Translations under genes and position numbers: made by a program | Origin: CAXNKG01 sp964202965 | GTDB taxonomy: Bacteria > Acidobacteriota > Vicinamibacteria > Vicinamibacterales > UBA2999 | Reading direction: 5' to 3' | DNA length: 26,979 nt | Assembly: GCA_964202965.1 (NCBI GenBank) | Contig: CAXNKG010000041.1 | Span: forward strand, 1-26,979 | Notes under the pieces: model-generated | The model's input: the letters and a program-made list of their open reading frames with translations, nothing else | Database searches by the model: none | Told to the model about the DNA's origin: nothing | In this document: in pieces, positions 15,130-22,968 of the stretch | Position numbering within the stretch: the first letter of the stretch is position 1 | Layout of the letters: every line of letters begins with the position of its first letter

Positions 15130-18084
15130 TTAGAAGGCGGCTCTGAACCCCAACTGCAGCACCCGCGGCGCGTAGGCGATGTTCGAATGCGGGTTCGGGC
15201 GCCCGAACAGCGCGTTCCGCTCGTTCATCTGGTACGACTCGTAGTTCGCGCGGTTGAGCAGGTTGAACACCTCCGCGAAGGCGTCGAAGTTCAAGGCGCC
15301 GCCGAAACTGAACCTCCGCTGCGCCCGCACATCCATCCGATGCATCGACTTGCGATCGAAGGCATTGCGCTCGATCAGCGTGCCGTTGGCCCGCAGCCGT
15401 CCGCCGGCATTCCCCAGCGCGCGGACGTCCACGCCCGACTGCGGCGTGTCCCATCCTTCGTCGCCGAAGATATAGAGACCGCTGAGCTGGAAGCCGTAGC
15501 CGGCGTCCCAGATCGCATTGAACGTCGCTCGGTGGCGCTGCTCGCCGGTCCGATACCAGTCGTTATCGGCGAGATCCTCGGGAAGGGTCACCGCCACCCC
15601 GCACGTGAACCCCGTTGCGGCAGAGAACGTCATCGGGTGCTCACAGCCCGGATTCAATGGCAGCTGGCCAAAGTTCCACGACGCGCCGAGCGAGTAGGTG
15701 GCGGACGCCTGCCACCGGTTGCTCAACCGCTTGGTCAGCCCCATCTGCAACGCCTGGTAGGTGTCGTCGCCGTCGGGGCGGTTGATGCTCAGATTGCCCC
15801 ATGCCGGCAGCGGGCGCCGCGCGATGTTGGTGAACGGGAAGTTCGCGCCGGTGACCGGGTCGTACGAGACGTTGATGTTGCGCGCGTTCAGGATGTCGCG
15901 GTTGCCCGTGTACACCCAGTCCGCCTCGACGGCCATCGTGTCGGTCAGCTGGCGCTGCACGCCCATGGACGCCTGATGGCTGTAGGGCGACTTGAGGTCG
16001 TCGGCGACGAAGTTCCCCACGTTCGCGCGCAGGCAGGTGGCGGCCGTATTCACCGTGCACAGGAGCGCCTTCGCCTGGTCGTAGGTCGGCGCCGGACCGT
16101 TGAAGGGGTTGGAGGCGAAGTCCGGACGCCCGTCGTACAGGATCTGCGGCGTGATCTGCTGCACGTTGCGCAGCGTGAAGACCGCCGGCTGGCCGGTGAC
16201 TTCGGCGTAATAGATCCCGTATCCGCCGCGGACGACGGTGCGGTCGTTGAGGGCATAGGCAAAGCCGAGGCGCGGCGCAATGTTGTTCGTGTCGTCGGGA
16301 CGGTCGCCTTTGATGATCGGCGGGAACTCCACCCAGTTCACGAACGCCCCGACCGACAGATCGTACCGGACGCCCAGGTTCAGCGTCAGCCGGTTCGTCA
16401 CCGCCCAGTTGTCCTGGAACCACGCGGCGAACACATCCCGCGGCGCGTATTCAGTGAAGCCGGAGTTGCCCGCGGGACGCGAAAATGGCGACGCCGCCAT
16501 CCCGATCGCCCGCTGGTAGAACCGCGCGATGTTGGACATCGCCCCCAGGTTCCACGTCGACACGTCGTTGACGTCCGCGATGAGCGACTCGATATTGGCC
16601 GGGACCGGCCCCCCGCGCAGGTCGAGCTGACCCATGCACTGGTTGCAGACGTCCTCGAACGTGAAGTGGTACATGTACTCGCCGCCCATGCGCAGATCGT
16701 GGCGGCCGCCGCGGTTGAACGACAGACTCAGATCGTCGCGCAGGGTGTAGAAGTCCTCGCCGATGTCCTGCGGCGTGATCGCGTGGCTCTGGCCCAGCGT
16801 GAAGCCGTTCATCAGGATGTTCGGCGCGCCCACACCGGCCGTCATGCCGGGCAGCGTGTTCGAATTCTTCACATGCGGGAACTGGTTCCAGTGGAACATG
16901 CTGTGCCCGCCCCTGATCTCGTTGACGCTCGAATTGCCGAGCACCTGCGTCCAGGCGAGCTGTATCTGCTCACTGCGCCGATTGGTGCCGATGGCCGACG
17001 CGGCGGTGCGATCGGAACCGCCCGTGTACCGCGGATCGTACGGCACGCGGTTGTCGAAGCGCGAAAGACGCATCGACAGGCGCTTGCTGGTCGAGAACTG
17101 ATAGTCGAACCGGCCCAGTGACTTGAGCTCCTTGCGCGTCCCGGTCAGGCTCGTGTTGAACTTCGGATAGGGCGTGTTGTAGACGAACGTCTGCGGCTCC
17201 CGCTCGTACTCGAAGCTCCCGAAGAAATGGAACCGGTCAAGGCGGATGGGACCGCCGAAGGTCACCGCGACCTGCTGGTCCGAATACGGCAGGACCCGGC
17301 CCACGACGTGGTCAGCCGCATTGAAATTGTCGCTCCGGAAATAGCCGGACAGCGTGCCGGCGAACTGGTTGGTCCCCGACTTGGTGACCGCGTTGACCTG
17401 GACGCCCATCGAGCGGCCCTGACTCGCGTCAAAGCGGTTGGCGACGAATTCGAATTCGCCGATCGCGTCGCGGCTGTAGCGCGGCTGGCCGAAGCCGAGC
17501 GCCACCATGTTGGTCACCTGCTGGCCGTCGAGGTTCATCTGCACCCCGACGCTGGAGGCCTGGGAGGCGATCGGAATTTCGCTGATCGCGTTCACGCGGC
17601 TTCCCGGTGCCAGCATCGTCAGGTTCATCCAGTTGGCGCCCTGGACCGGCAGTTCCTGCATCTGGCGGGGATCGATGTTGCCGGAGGCGCGGGACCGCGT
17701 CACGTCGACGAGCGGTGTTTCCGCCGTGACCGTGACCGATTCCGACAGCGTCGCGGGCTGCATCTGGATATTGACGGTGACCTGCTGGCCGACGAGCACA
17801 TCAACACCGGCCTGGGTGACGGTCCCGAATCCAGCAAGCTCCGCGACCATACGATAGGCGCCCACGCGAACGAGCAGGCGGTAGCCGCCGCCACCGTCGG
17901 TGACCGCTTCGTAGCTGTTGCCCGTCGCCTCATGGACCGCGCGGACAACCACGCCCGGCAGCACGCCGCCGGTCGTGTCGGTGATGGTGCCGCCCAGCGC
18001 GGCCTCTGCCTGCGCGAACGACGCGGAGGGCAGGGCGAGCAATGCGGCGAGAAGGATGACGACGCCGAAAATACGCTGTGTCAT
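15130..18084 (-). CDS. TonB-dependent receptor, Oar-like, with carboxypeptidase-regulatory-like domain
   Basis: A complete 984-residue outer-membrane protein. The signal peptide MTQRIFGVVILLAALLALPS ends near SFAQA. A carboxypeptidase-regulatory-like/CNA-B beta-sandwich follows at about 28-112 (GGTITDTTGGVLPGVVVRAV). The plug is at about 115-260 (SESVTVTAETPLVDV, ELPVQGANWMNL, VNAVTKSGTNQFAGTLSGYF). A long beta-barrel ends QLGFRAAF with the terminal phenylalanine expected by the BAM machinery. Such receptors import bulky substrates using TonB energy or act in surface assembly (Oar in myxobacteria). Two cysteines form CNQCMG at 480-483, and a second pair lies in LLCTVNTAATCL. It starts 27 bp after acs on the same strand. 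TATTAT lies only 8 nt upstream of the ATG, so either read-through from acs or a near-leaderless transcript is possible. Confidence 0.92.
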   Translation of the reverse strand: MTQRIFGVVILLAALLALPSASFAQAEAALGGTITDTTGGVLPGVVVRAVHEATGNSYEAVTDGGGGYRLLVRVGAYRMVAELAGFGTVTQAGVDVLVGQQVTVNIQMQPATLSESVTVTAETPLVDVTRSRASGNIDPRQMQELPVQGANWMNLTMLAPGSRVNAISEIPIASQASSVGVQMNLDGQQVTNMVALGFGQPRYSRDAIGEFEFVANRFDASQGRSMGVQVNAVTKSGTNQFAGTLSGYFRSDNFNAADHVVGRVLPYSDQQVAVTFGGPIRLDRFHFFGSFEYEREPQTFVYNTPYPKFNTSLTGTRKELKSLGRFDYQFSTSKRLSMRLSRFDNRVPYDPRYTGGSDRTAASAIGTNRRSEQIQLAWTQVLGNSSVNEIRGGHSMFHWNQFPHVKNSNTLPGMTAGVGAPNILMNGFTLGQSHAITPQDIGEDFYTLRDDLSLSFNRGGRHDLRMGGEYMYHFTFEDVCNQCMGQLDLRGGPVPANIESLIADVNDVSTWNLGAMSNIARFYQRAIGMAASPFSRPAGNSGFTEYAPRDVFAAWFQDNWAVTNRLTLNLGVRYDLSVGAFVNWVEFPPIIKGDRPDDTNNIAPRLGFAYALNDRTVVRGGYGIYYAEVTGQPAVFTLRNVQQITPQILYDGRPDFASNPFNGPAPTYDQAKALLCTVNTAATCLRANVGNFVADDLKSPYSHQASMGVQRQLTDTMAVEADWVYTGNRDILNARNINVSYDPVTGANFPFTNIARRPLPAWGNLSINRPDGDDTYQALQMGLTKRLSNRWQASATYSLGASWNFGQLPLNPGCEHPMTFSAATGFTCGVAVTLPEDLADNDWYRTGEQRHRATFNAIWDAGYGFQLSGLYIFGDEGWDTPQSGVDVRALGNAGGRLRANGTLIERNAFDRKSMHRMDVRAQRRFSFGGALNFDAFAEVFNLLNRANYESYQMNERNALFGRPNPHSNIAYAPRVLQLGFRAAF

Positions 18085-18111
18085 GACCGTAAATAATACT
18101 CCCCGTGATTC

Positions 18112-20199
18112 CTATTCCTGCTCACCGAACCGCTTGATGTCGTCCGGGGCGTCCTGCAGGTCCACGGGGCCGTCACCCTGGACCTGTTTACGAATTTGCT
18201 CGACGATCTCCGGATTGGCCAGCGTTGTCACGTCGCCGGTATCCATGCGATTGGAGATGGCCGCCAGAATCCGGCGCATGATCTTCCCGGATCTCGTCTT
18301 CGGCAGGTCCGGCACGACGTGCACACCCTTCGGGCGCGCGATCTTTCCGATCATCGTTTCGACCGCGCGAACGATGTCCTCGCTCACCTTCGCGTGGTCG
18401 GTGACGCCCGGCTTCAGGGCGACGTAGATCGCCGGGACGCGCCCCTTGATCTCGTCGACCACCGGGACGACGGCCGCTTCCGCCACCTGCGGCACCGTCA
18501 GGCACGCAGACTCGATTTCCTTCGTCCCCAGCCGATGCCCGGCGGTGTTGATGACGTCGTCGACGCGCCCCAGGATCCGGTAGTAGTTATCGGCCGCGAG
18601 CACGGCGCCGTCGGCGGCGAAATACGGCCAGTCGCGCCAGTCCGTGCTCTTCGGGTCCTTGCAGAACTTCGCGTAGTACTGCTTCACGAACCGCTCGTCA
18701 TCGTTGAGGATCGTCTGCATGATGCTCGGCCATGGGTTCCTGATGCCCAGATTGCCCGCACGGCCCGAGCCCGCGGCGATCTCCTTCCCCTCCTCATCGA
18801 AGATGACCGGGAAGATGCCGAGCGCGGCGGGACCCGCGCTGCCCGCCTTCATGGCATCCAGCGCCGGCTTCGTCGTGATCAGGAAGCCGCCCGTTTCGGT
18901 CTGCCACCAGGTGTCGACGATGACCGCCTCGCCCTTGCCGACGACCTCGTGATACCAGCGCCAGGATTCCGGCTCGATCGGCTCCCCCACCGTCGTCATG
19001 TGCTTGAAGTGGTAGTTGTACTTGGCCGGCTCGTTCGGACCCGCCTTGCGCAGCATGCGGATCGCGGTCGGCGAGGTGTGGAAGATGTTGACGTCGAGCT
19101 GCTCGGCGATGCGCCACGGACGACCGGCGTCCGGATAATTGGGCACGCCTTCGAACAGGACGTTCGTCGCGCCAAGCGACAGCGGTCCATAGACGATATA
19201 GGAATGGCCGGTGATCCAGCCGATGTCGGCCATGCACCAGTAGACATCCTCGGGATGAATGTCCTGGTAGTACTTCGCCGTGCCGGTCACGTAGGCGAGA
19301 TACCCGCCGGTGCGGTGCTGGCAGCCCTTCGGCTTTCCTGTTGAACCGCTCGTGTACATCAGGAACAGCGGGTGCTCGGCGTCGAGCGAGACGGGCGCGA
19401 CCTTCACCCGCCGGTAGTCCTTGAGCAGATCCTCCATGTAGAAGTCACGGCCCGGCACCATGGGCGTGTTGGAGAGATCCTCACCGCCGCGGCGGCGCCA
19501 CACGAGCACCTTGTCGATCGTCAGCCCCGCCGCCGCGGCGGTCTGGACCGCGATGTCGGCGCTTGCCTTGTGGTCGATCAGCTTGCCGTTGCGGTAATAC
19601 GCATCGGCGTAAATCATGACCGTGCTGCCGGCGTCGGCGGCCCGGGTCCCCGCGGCCTCGCCACTGAAGCCGCCGAACACCACGGAGTGGACTACGCCAA
19701 TCCGCGCGCAGGCGAGCATGGTGATCGGCAGCTCCAGGATCATCGGCATGTGGATCGTGACGCGATCGCCGGCCTTGAGGCCGCAGAAGTCGCGCAGCAC
19801 GGCGGCCGTTTCGTTGACCTGGACGTAGAGCTCCTGGTAGGTCAGCGTCACGGTGGATTCGGTCTCCGCCTCGGGGACGAAGATGAAGGCGGCCTTGTTC
19901 TTGTGCTTCGCGAGGTGCCGATCGATGCAGTTGTAACTGGCGTTCAGCTTGCCGCCGACGAACCACTTCCAGAAGGGAGGGTGACTCGTGTCGAGCGTGG
20001 TGTGCCAGTACTGATCCCACGACAGCATGTCCGCATACTCGCGGAAGCATTCCGGAAAATTCTCGAGCGTGAACCTGTCGGCGACGGACGGGTCCGTAAG
20101 ATTGGCCTGGCCGATGAATTTTGCCGACGGCTGGACGTACTCCTCTTCTTTCCAGTGAACGGCGATATCGCTTGTCTCGGTCTTTCCGACAGTGGCCAC
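18112..20199 (-). CDS. acs: Acetyl-CoA synthetase (AMP-forming)
   Basis: A 695-residue cytoplasmic ligase that converts acetate, ATP and CoA to acetyl-CoA through acetyl-AMP. The P-loop is MYTSGSTGKPKG (281-292). DTWWQTETGG (429-438) includes the tryptophan that limits the acyl pocket to acetate. The hinge-region RVDDVINTAGHRLGTKEIES and the C-terminal RSGKIMRR lysine (about K639), the known acetylation switch, are present. The frame is open upstream to 20610, but I place the start at GTG 20197-20199: AAAGGAG lies 7 nt before it and the upstream extension is antisense to glcD. The protein is slightly longer than the usual 650 residues. Propionyl-CoA synthetase is the main alternative, but the WW motif and the RLGTKEIES sequence favour acetate. 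The stop is TAG. Confidence 0.93.
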   Translation of the reverse strand: MATVGKTETSDIAVHWKEEEYVQPSAKFIGQANLTDPSVADRFTLENFPECFREYADMLSWDQYWHTTLDTSHPPFWKWFVGGKLNASYNCIDRHLAKHKNKAAFIFVPEAETESTVTLTYQELYVQVNETAAVLRDFCGLKAGDRVTIHMPMILELPITMLACARIGVVHSVVFGGFSGEAAGTRAADAGSTVMIYADAYYRNGKLIDHKASADIAVQTAAAAGLTIDKVLVWRRRGGEDLSNTPMVPGRDFYMEDLLKDYRRVKVAPVSLDAEHPLFLMYTSGSTGKPKGCQHRTGGYLAYVTGTAKYYQDIHPEDVYWCMADIGWITGHSYIVYGPLSLGATNVLFEGVPNYPDAGRPWRIAEQLDVNIFHTSPTAIRMLRKAGPNEPAKYNYHFKHMTTVGEPIEPESWRWYHEVVGKGEAVIVDTWWQTETGGFLITTKPALDAMKAGSAGPAALGIFPVIFDEEGKEIAAGSGRAGNLGIRNPWPSIMQTILNDDERFVKQYYAKFCKDPKSTDWRDWPYFAADGAVLAADNYYRILGRVDDVINTAGHRLGTKEIESACLTVPQVAEAAVVPVVDEIKGRVPAIYVALKPGVTDHAKVSEDIVRAVETMIGKIARPKGVHVVPDLPKTRSGKIMRRILAAISNRMDTGDVTTLANPEIVEQIRKQVQGDGPVDLQDAPDDIKRFGEQE

Positions 20200-20206
20200 G
20201 CGTGGT

Positions 20207-20213
20207 CTCCTTT
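20207..20213 (-). promoter_or_regulatory. Shine-Dalgarno that fixes the GTG start of acs
   Basis: On the minus strand AAAGGAG is followed after 7 nt by GTG GCC ACT. No other start codon in this frame near this position has a ribosome site, so acs is started here rather than further upstream. Confidence 0.75.
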
Positions 20214-20225
20214 GTGGAACGGGCG

Positions 20226-20255
20226 ATAATAGTAAACTTCCGCCAGTGGCCGCAA
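20226..20255 (-). promoter_or_regulatory. Candidate promoter of acs, overlapping the glcD start
   Basis: On the minus strand TTGCGG (20250-20255) and TATTAT (20226-20231) are 18 nt apart, the same -10 sequence and spacing as the promoter at 7613-7642. The predicted transcript begins near 20219, giving a leader of about 20 nt that contains the Shine-Dalgarno. The -35 lies inside the first codons of glcD. On the plus strand the same bases give GATAAT (20225-20230), a possible -10 for glcD with a very short leader, but with no good -35. Confidence 0.45.
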
Positions 20256-21706
20256 CTATCGACGACCGTTTCGTGCGCGAACTGGAGCGCATTTGCGGCA
20301 GCTCCGGCATCGTGCGGGAACCGCTCGAGCTGCTGACGTACGAATGCGACGCGCTGCCACACCTGCGCGCCGTGCCGCCGGTCGTGGTCCTTCCGGACTC
20401 CGCGGCGCAGGTGCAGGAGATCGTCCGGCTGTGCAGCCGCGAGGGCGTTCCGTTCGTGGCGCGCGGGCATGGTACCGGCCTGTCGGGTGGCGCGGTTCCC
20501 GTTCCGGGCGGCGTCGTCATCGGCCTCTCGCGGCTCAATCGGGTGATCGACGTCGACATCCCCAACCGCCGGGTGACGGTCGAACCGGGCGTCACCAATC
20601 TCGAGATCACGCGGCAAGTGGCGCCGTTCGGCTATTACTACGCGCCGGATCCGTCGAGCCAGCAGGTGTGCTCGATCGGCGGGAACGTCGCCGAAAATTC
20701 CGGCGGCGCGCACTGCCTGAAGTACGGCTTCACGGTCCACCACGTGATCGCCGTCGATGCCGTCATGCCGGACGGCGAGCTGGTGCACCTCGAAGGCGCC
20801 CTCACCGATGCACCCGGCCCCGATCTCGTGTCGCTTCTCGTCGGCTCGGAGGGGACGCTGGCGGTCGTCACAAAAGTTGTCGTGCGCATCCTTCGCAAGC
20901 CGGAGAGCGTGCGGACGCTGCTGGCGGCGTTCGACACGATTCGAGGTGCCGGATCGGCGGTCTCCGAGATCATCGCGGCGGGCATCATCCCCGCCGCGGT
21001 CGAAATGATGGACGCACTGTCGATCCGCGCTGCTGAAGCGTCCGTTCATCCCGGCTTTCCCGCCGCTGAAGCAGTCCTCATCGTCGAGCTCGATGGGCCG
21101 GCCGCCGAAGTCGCGGAACTGTTTCCGATGGTGGAAGACATCTGCAGGCGCACGGGCGCCACGAGCATCGAGATTGCCGACGACGAACAGCAGCGCGCGC
21201 GCATCTGGAAGGGACGGAAAGCGGCGTTCGCGGCGATGGGACGCGTGTCCCCGAATTACTACGTGCAGGACGGCGTCGTGCCGAGAACCAAGCTGCCGGA
21301 AGTGCTCGAGCGGATCCGTGCCCTCGAGGCGCGGTGCGGCCTGCGCATCGCGAACGTCTTCCACGCAGGCGACGGCAACCTGCACCCGCTCATCTGCTAC
21401 GACGAAAAGGTCCCGGGCGAGGCGGATCGTGCCGTCGAAGCGTCTGGCGAGATCCTGATCTACTGCCTCGAGGCCGGCGGCTCCATCACCGGCGAACATG
21501 GTGTCGGGGCCGACAAGAGCGAGTTCATGCCGAAGATGTTCACCGACGACGACCTCGACCTGATGCTGCGGGTCCGCGACGCGATCGATCCGGGACACCT
21601 CTGCAATCCCGGCAAGGTGTTCCCGACGCCGCGGCTCTGCGGCGAAGTGCCAGGGCCCTACCGGCAGCATCCGGCCGAAAAGGCCGGGCTCGCCGAGCGG
21701 TTCTGA
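20246..21706 (+). CDS. glcD: Glycolate oxidase FAD-binding subunit GlcD
   Basis: A 486-residue flavoprotein of the FAD-linked oxidase family (PCMH fold plus C-terminal cap). With GlcE and GlcF it oxidises glycolate to glyoxylate and passes electrons to the respiratory chain. The FAD loop is ARGHGTGLSGGAVPVPGG, followed by CSIGGNVAENSGGAHCLKYG and VGSEGTLAVVTKV. The C-terminal domain has HAGDGNLHP, ITGEHGVGADK and CNPGKVFP. I start at GTG 20246 (VAATIDDRFVRELE). The frame is open to 20192, but that would overlap the acs start region and lacks homology. No Shine-Dalgarno is visible, so a short-leader or leaderless transcript is possible. The stop overlaps the glcE start. D-lactate or another 2-hydroxyacid is the alternative substrate; the three-subunit layout favours glycolate. 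Confidence 0.93.
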   Translation: MAATIDDRFVRELERICGSSGIVREPLELLTYECDALPHLRAVPPVVVLPDSAAQVQEIVRLCSREGVPFVARGHGTGLSGGAVPVPGGVVIGLSRLNRVIDVDIPNRRVTVEPGVTNLEITRQVAPFGYYYAPDPSSQQVCSIGGNVAENSGGAHCLKYGFTVHHVIAVDAVMPDGELVHLEGALTDAPGPDLVSLLVGSEGTLAVVTKVVVRILRKPESVRTLLAAFDTIRGAGSAVSEIIAAGIIPAAVEMMDALSIRAAEASVHPGFPAAEAVLIVELDGPAAEVAELFPMVEDICRRTGATSIEIADDEQQRARIWKGRKAAFAAMGRVSPNYYVQDGVVPRTKLPEVLERIRALEARCGLRIANVFHAGDGNLHPLICYDEKVPGEADRAVEASGEILIYCLEAGGSITGEHGVGADKSEFMPKMFTDDDLDLMLRVRDAIDPGHLCNPGKVFPTPRLCGEVPGPYRQHPAEKAGLAERF

Positions 21707-22926
21707 TGGAGCTGGTGGCCGGGGCGATCACCCGCGACGGCAAGGACGCCGACCGGATCGACGGCGTCAGGCCCAGGTTCGTCGTCGAGCCGAGCACGCC
21801 GGAGGAAGTGGCGGCCATTCTCGCCGCCGCTTCGCGCGAGGGACTGACGGTGGTCTTTGGTGGCGGCGGCACCAAGCGGGGATGGGGGCGCATCCCGGCC
21901 GGCATCGATCTGCTGATCAGCATGCGCGGCCTGGCTCGCGTCATCGCCCACGAACATGCGGATCTGACAGCCACGTTCGAGGCAGGCGCGACGCTCGAGG
22001 AGGTGAATGCCGCGCTCGGCCGCCACCGGCAGTGGCTCCCGATCGACGCGTGCGGCGAACGCAGCACGATCGGCGGGGCCATCGCCACCAATGACAGCGG
22101 CCCGCTGCGGAACCGGTTTGGAACGCCCCGCGATCTGCTGATCGGGATCCGGCTGGCGACGACCGACGGCCGCCTCGTCAAGGCCGGCGGTAATGTGGTG
22201 AAGAACGTGGCGGGGTACGACCTCGGCAAGCTGATGTGCGGATCGTTCGGGACGCTGGCGGCCATCGTCAGCGCGACGTTCAAGCTGCTGCCCATGCCGT
22301 CCACGTCGCACACGGTCTCGGCGGCGCTGCCAGACACAGCGGCCGCGTCGCGCGCGGTCGCCGCGATCAGCGACAGCCAGCTCGAGCCGCTCGCGCTCGA
22401 ACTGCAGGTACACACCGGGCGCGCCGAGTACCGCATCCTCGCGCGGTTCGCGACATCCCCGGCCGCGGCGGCCGCCCAGGCGGCGGAAGCGCGGAGCCTG
22501 ATTGGCACGGGCGACATCCTCACGGGTGATCAGGAAGCGGCCATGTGGCGCCGGCACCAGGCTCGCGCGGCGGCGTCGGCCGGGACCCTGGTGCGGATGA
22601 ACTGGCTGCCTGCCGCGCTTCCGCAGGTGCTCGCGCTCGTCGACACGCTGGGGCGGTCCGGCGGTGGCGTCGAGCTGGTCGCCCGGGCGGCGATGGGCGC
22701 GGGGCTCGTCCGGATCGACGGTGGGATCGACTGGCAGGCCTCGGTGGTTCAGCAGCTGCGCGCCAGTGATGCCGTCCGTCACGTGACCATCGTCGACGCG
22801 CCGCCGGCGGTGAAGCAGCAGGTCGACGTCTGGGGCGTGCTCGGCGCGGCCGGCACTATTGCCACCGCCGTGAAGCGGGCACTGGATCCGGCGGGCATCC
22901 TGAACGCGGGGCGAGGACCGGTCTAG
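21706..22926 (+). CDS. glcE: Glycolate oxidase subunit GlcE (FAD-binding)
   Basis: A 406-residue second flavin subunit, paralogous to GlcD but without its full C-terminal domain. It has VVFGGGGTKRGWG, DACGERSTIGGAIATNDSGP and GGNVVKNVAGYDLGKLMCG followed by SFGTLAAIVSATFKLLP, the standard GlcE motifs. It ends ILNAGRGPV, matching the usual family C-terminus. The ATG at 21706 overlaps the glcD stop by one base (TGATG), indicating translational coupling. The frame is open upstream to 21334, but that is only glcD in another frame. It is somewhat longer than E. coli GlcE (about 350 residues). The stop is TAG, immediately followed by the heptamer array that makes up the whole spacer to glcF. Confidence 0.92.
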   Translation: MELVAGAITRDGKDADRIDGVRPRFVVEPSTPEEVAAILAAASREGLTVVFGGGGTKRGWGRIPAGIDLLISMRGLARVIAHEHADLTATFEAGATLEEVNAALGRHRQWLPIDACGERSTIGGAIATNDSGPLRNRFGTPRDLLIGIRLATTDGRLVKAGGNVVKNVAGYDLGKLMCGSFGTLAAIVSATFKLLPMPSTSHTVSAALPDTAAASRAVAAISDSQLEPLALELQVHTGRAEYRILARFATSPAAAAAQAAEARSLIGTGDILTGDQEAAMWRRHQARAAASAGTLVRMNWLPAALPQVLALVDTLGRSGGGVELVARAAMGAGLVRIDGGIDWQASVVQQLRASDAVRHVTIVDAPPAVKQQVDVWGVLGAAGTIATAVKRALDPAGILNAGRGPV

Positions 22927-22968
22927 GTCAGAAGTCAGAAGCCAGAAGTCAAAGGTCAAAAGTCAAAG
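22927..22968 (+). repeat. Heptamer tandem repeat forming the entire glcE-glcF spacer
   Basis: Exactly six 7-bp units: GTCAGAA, GTCAGAA, GCCAGAA, GTCAAAG, GTCAAAA, GTCAAAG. The first unit begins on the base after the glcE TAG and the last ends on the base before the glcF GTG. The array is 42 bp, a multiple of three, and contains no stop in the glcE frame, so glcE and glcF are in the same frame across it. Confidence 0.85.

Noticed and set aside
18085..18111. Independent sigma-70 promoter for the receptor at 15130-18084
   Set aside because: TATTAT is present at 18093-18098 but no -35 match lies at 16-18 nt, and it would leave almost no leader. Read-through from acs is equally likely.
20200..20610. 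N-terminal extension of acetyl-CoA synthetase
   Set aside because: The sequence is Ser/Arg/Thr-rich mirror translation of glcD. The GTG at 20199 has a good ribosome site and normal family length.
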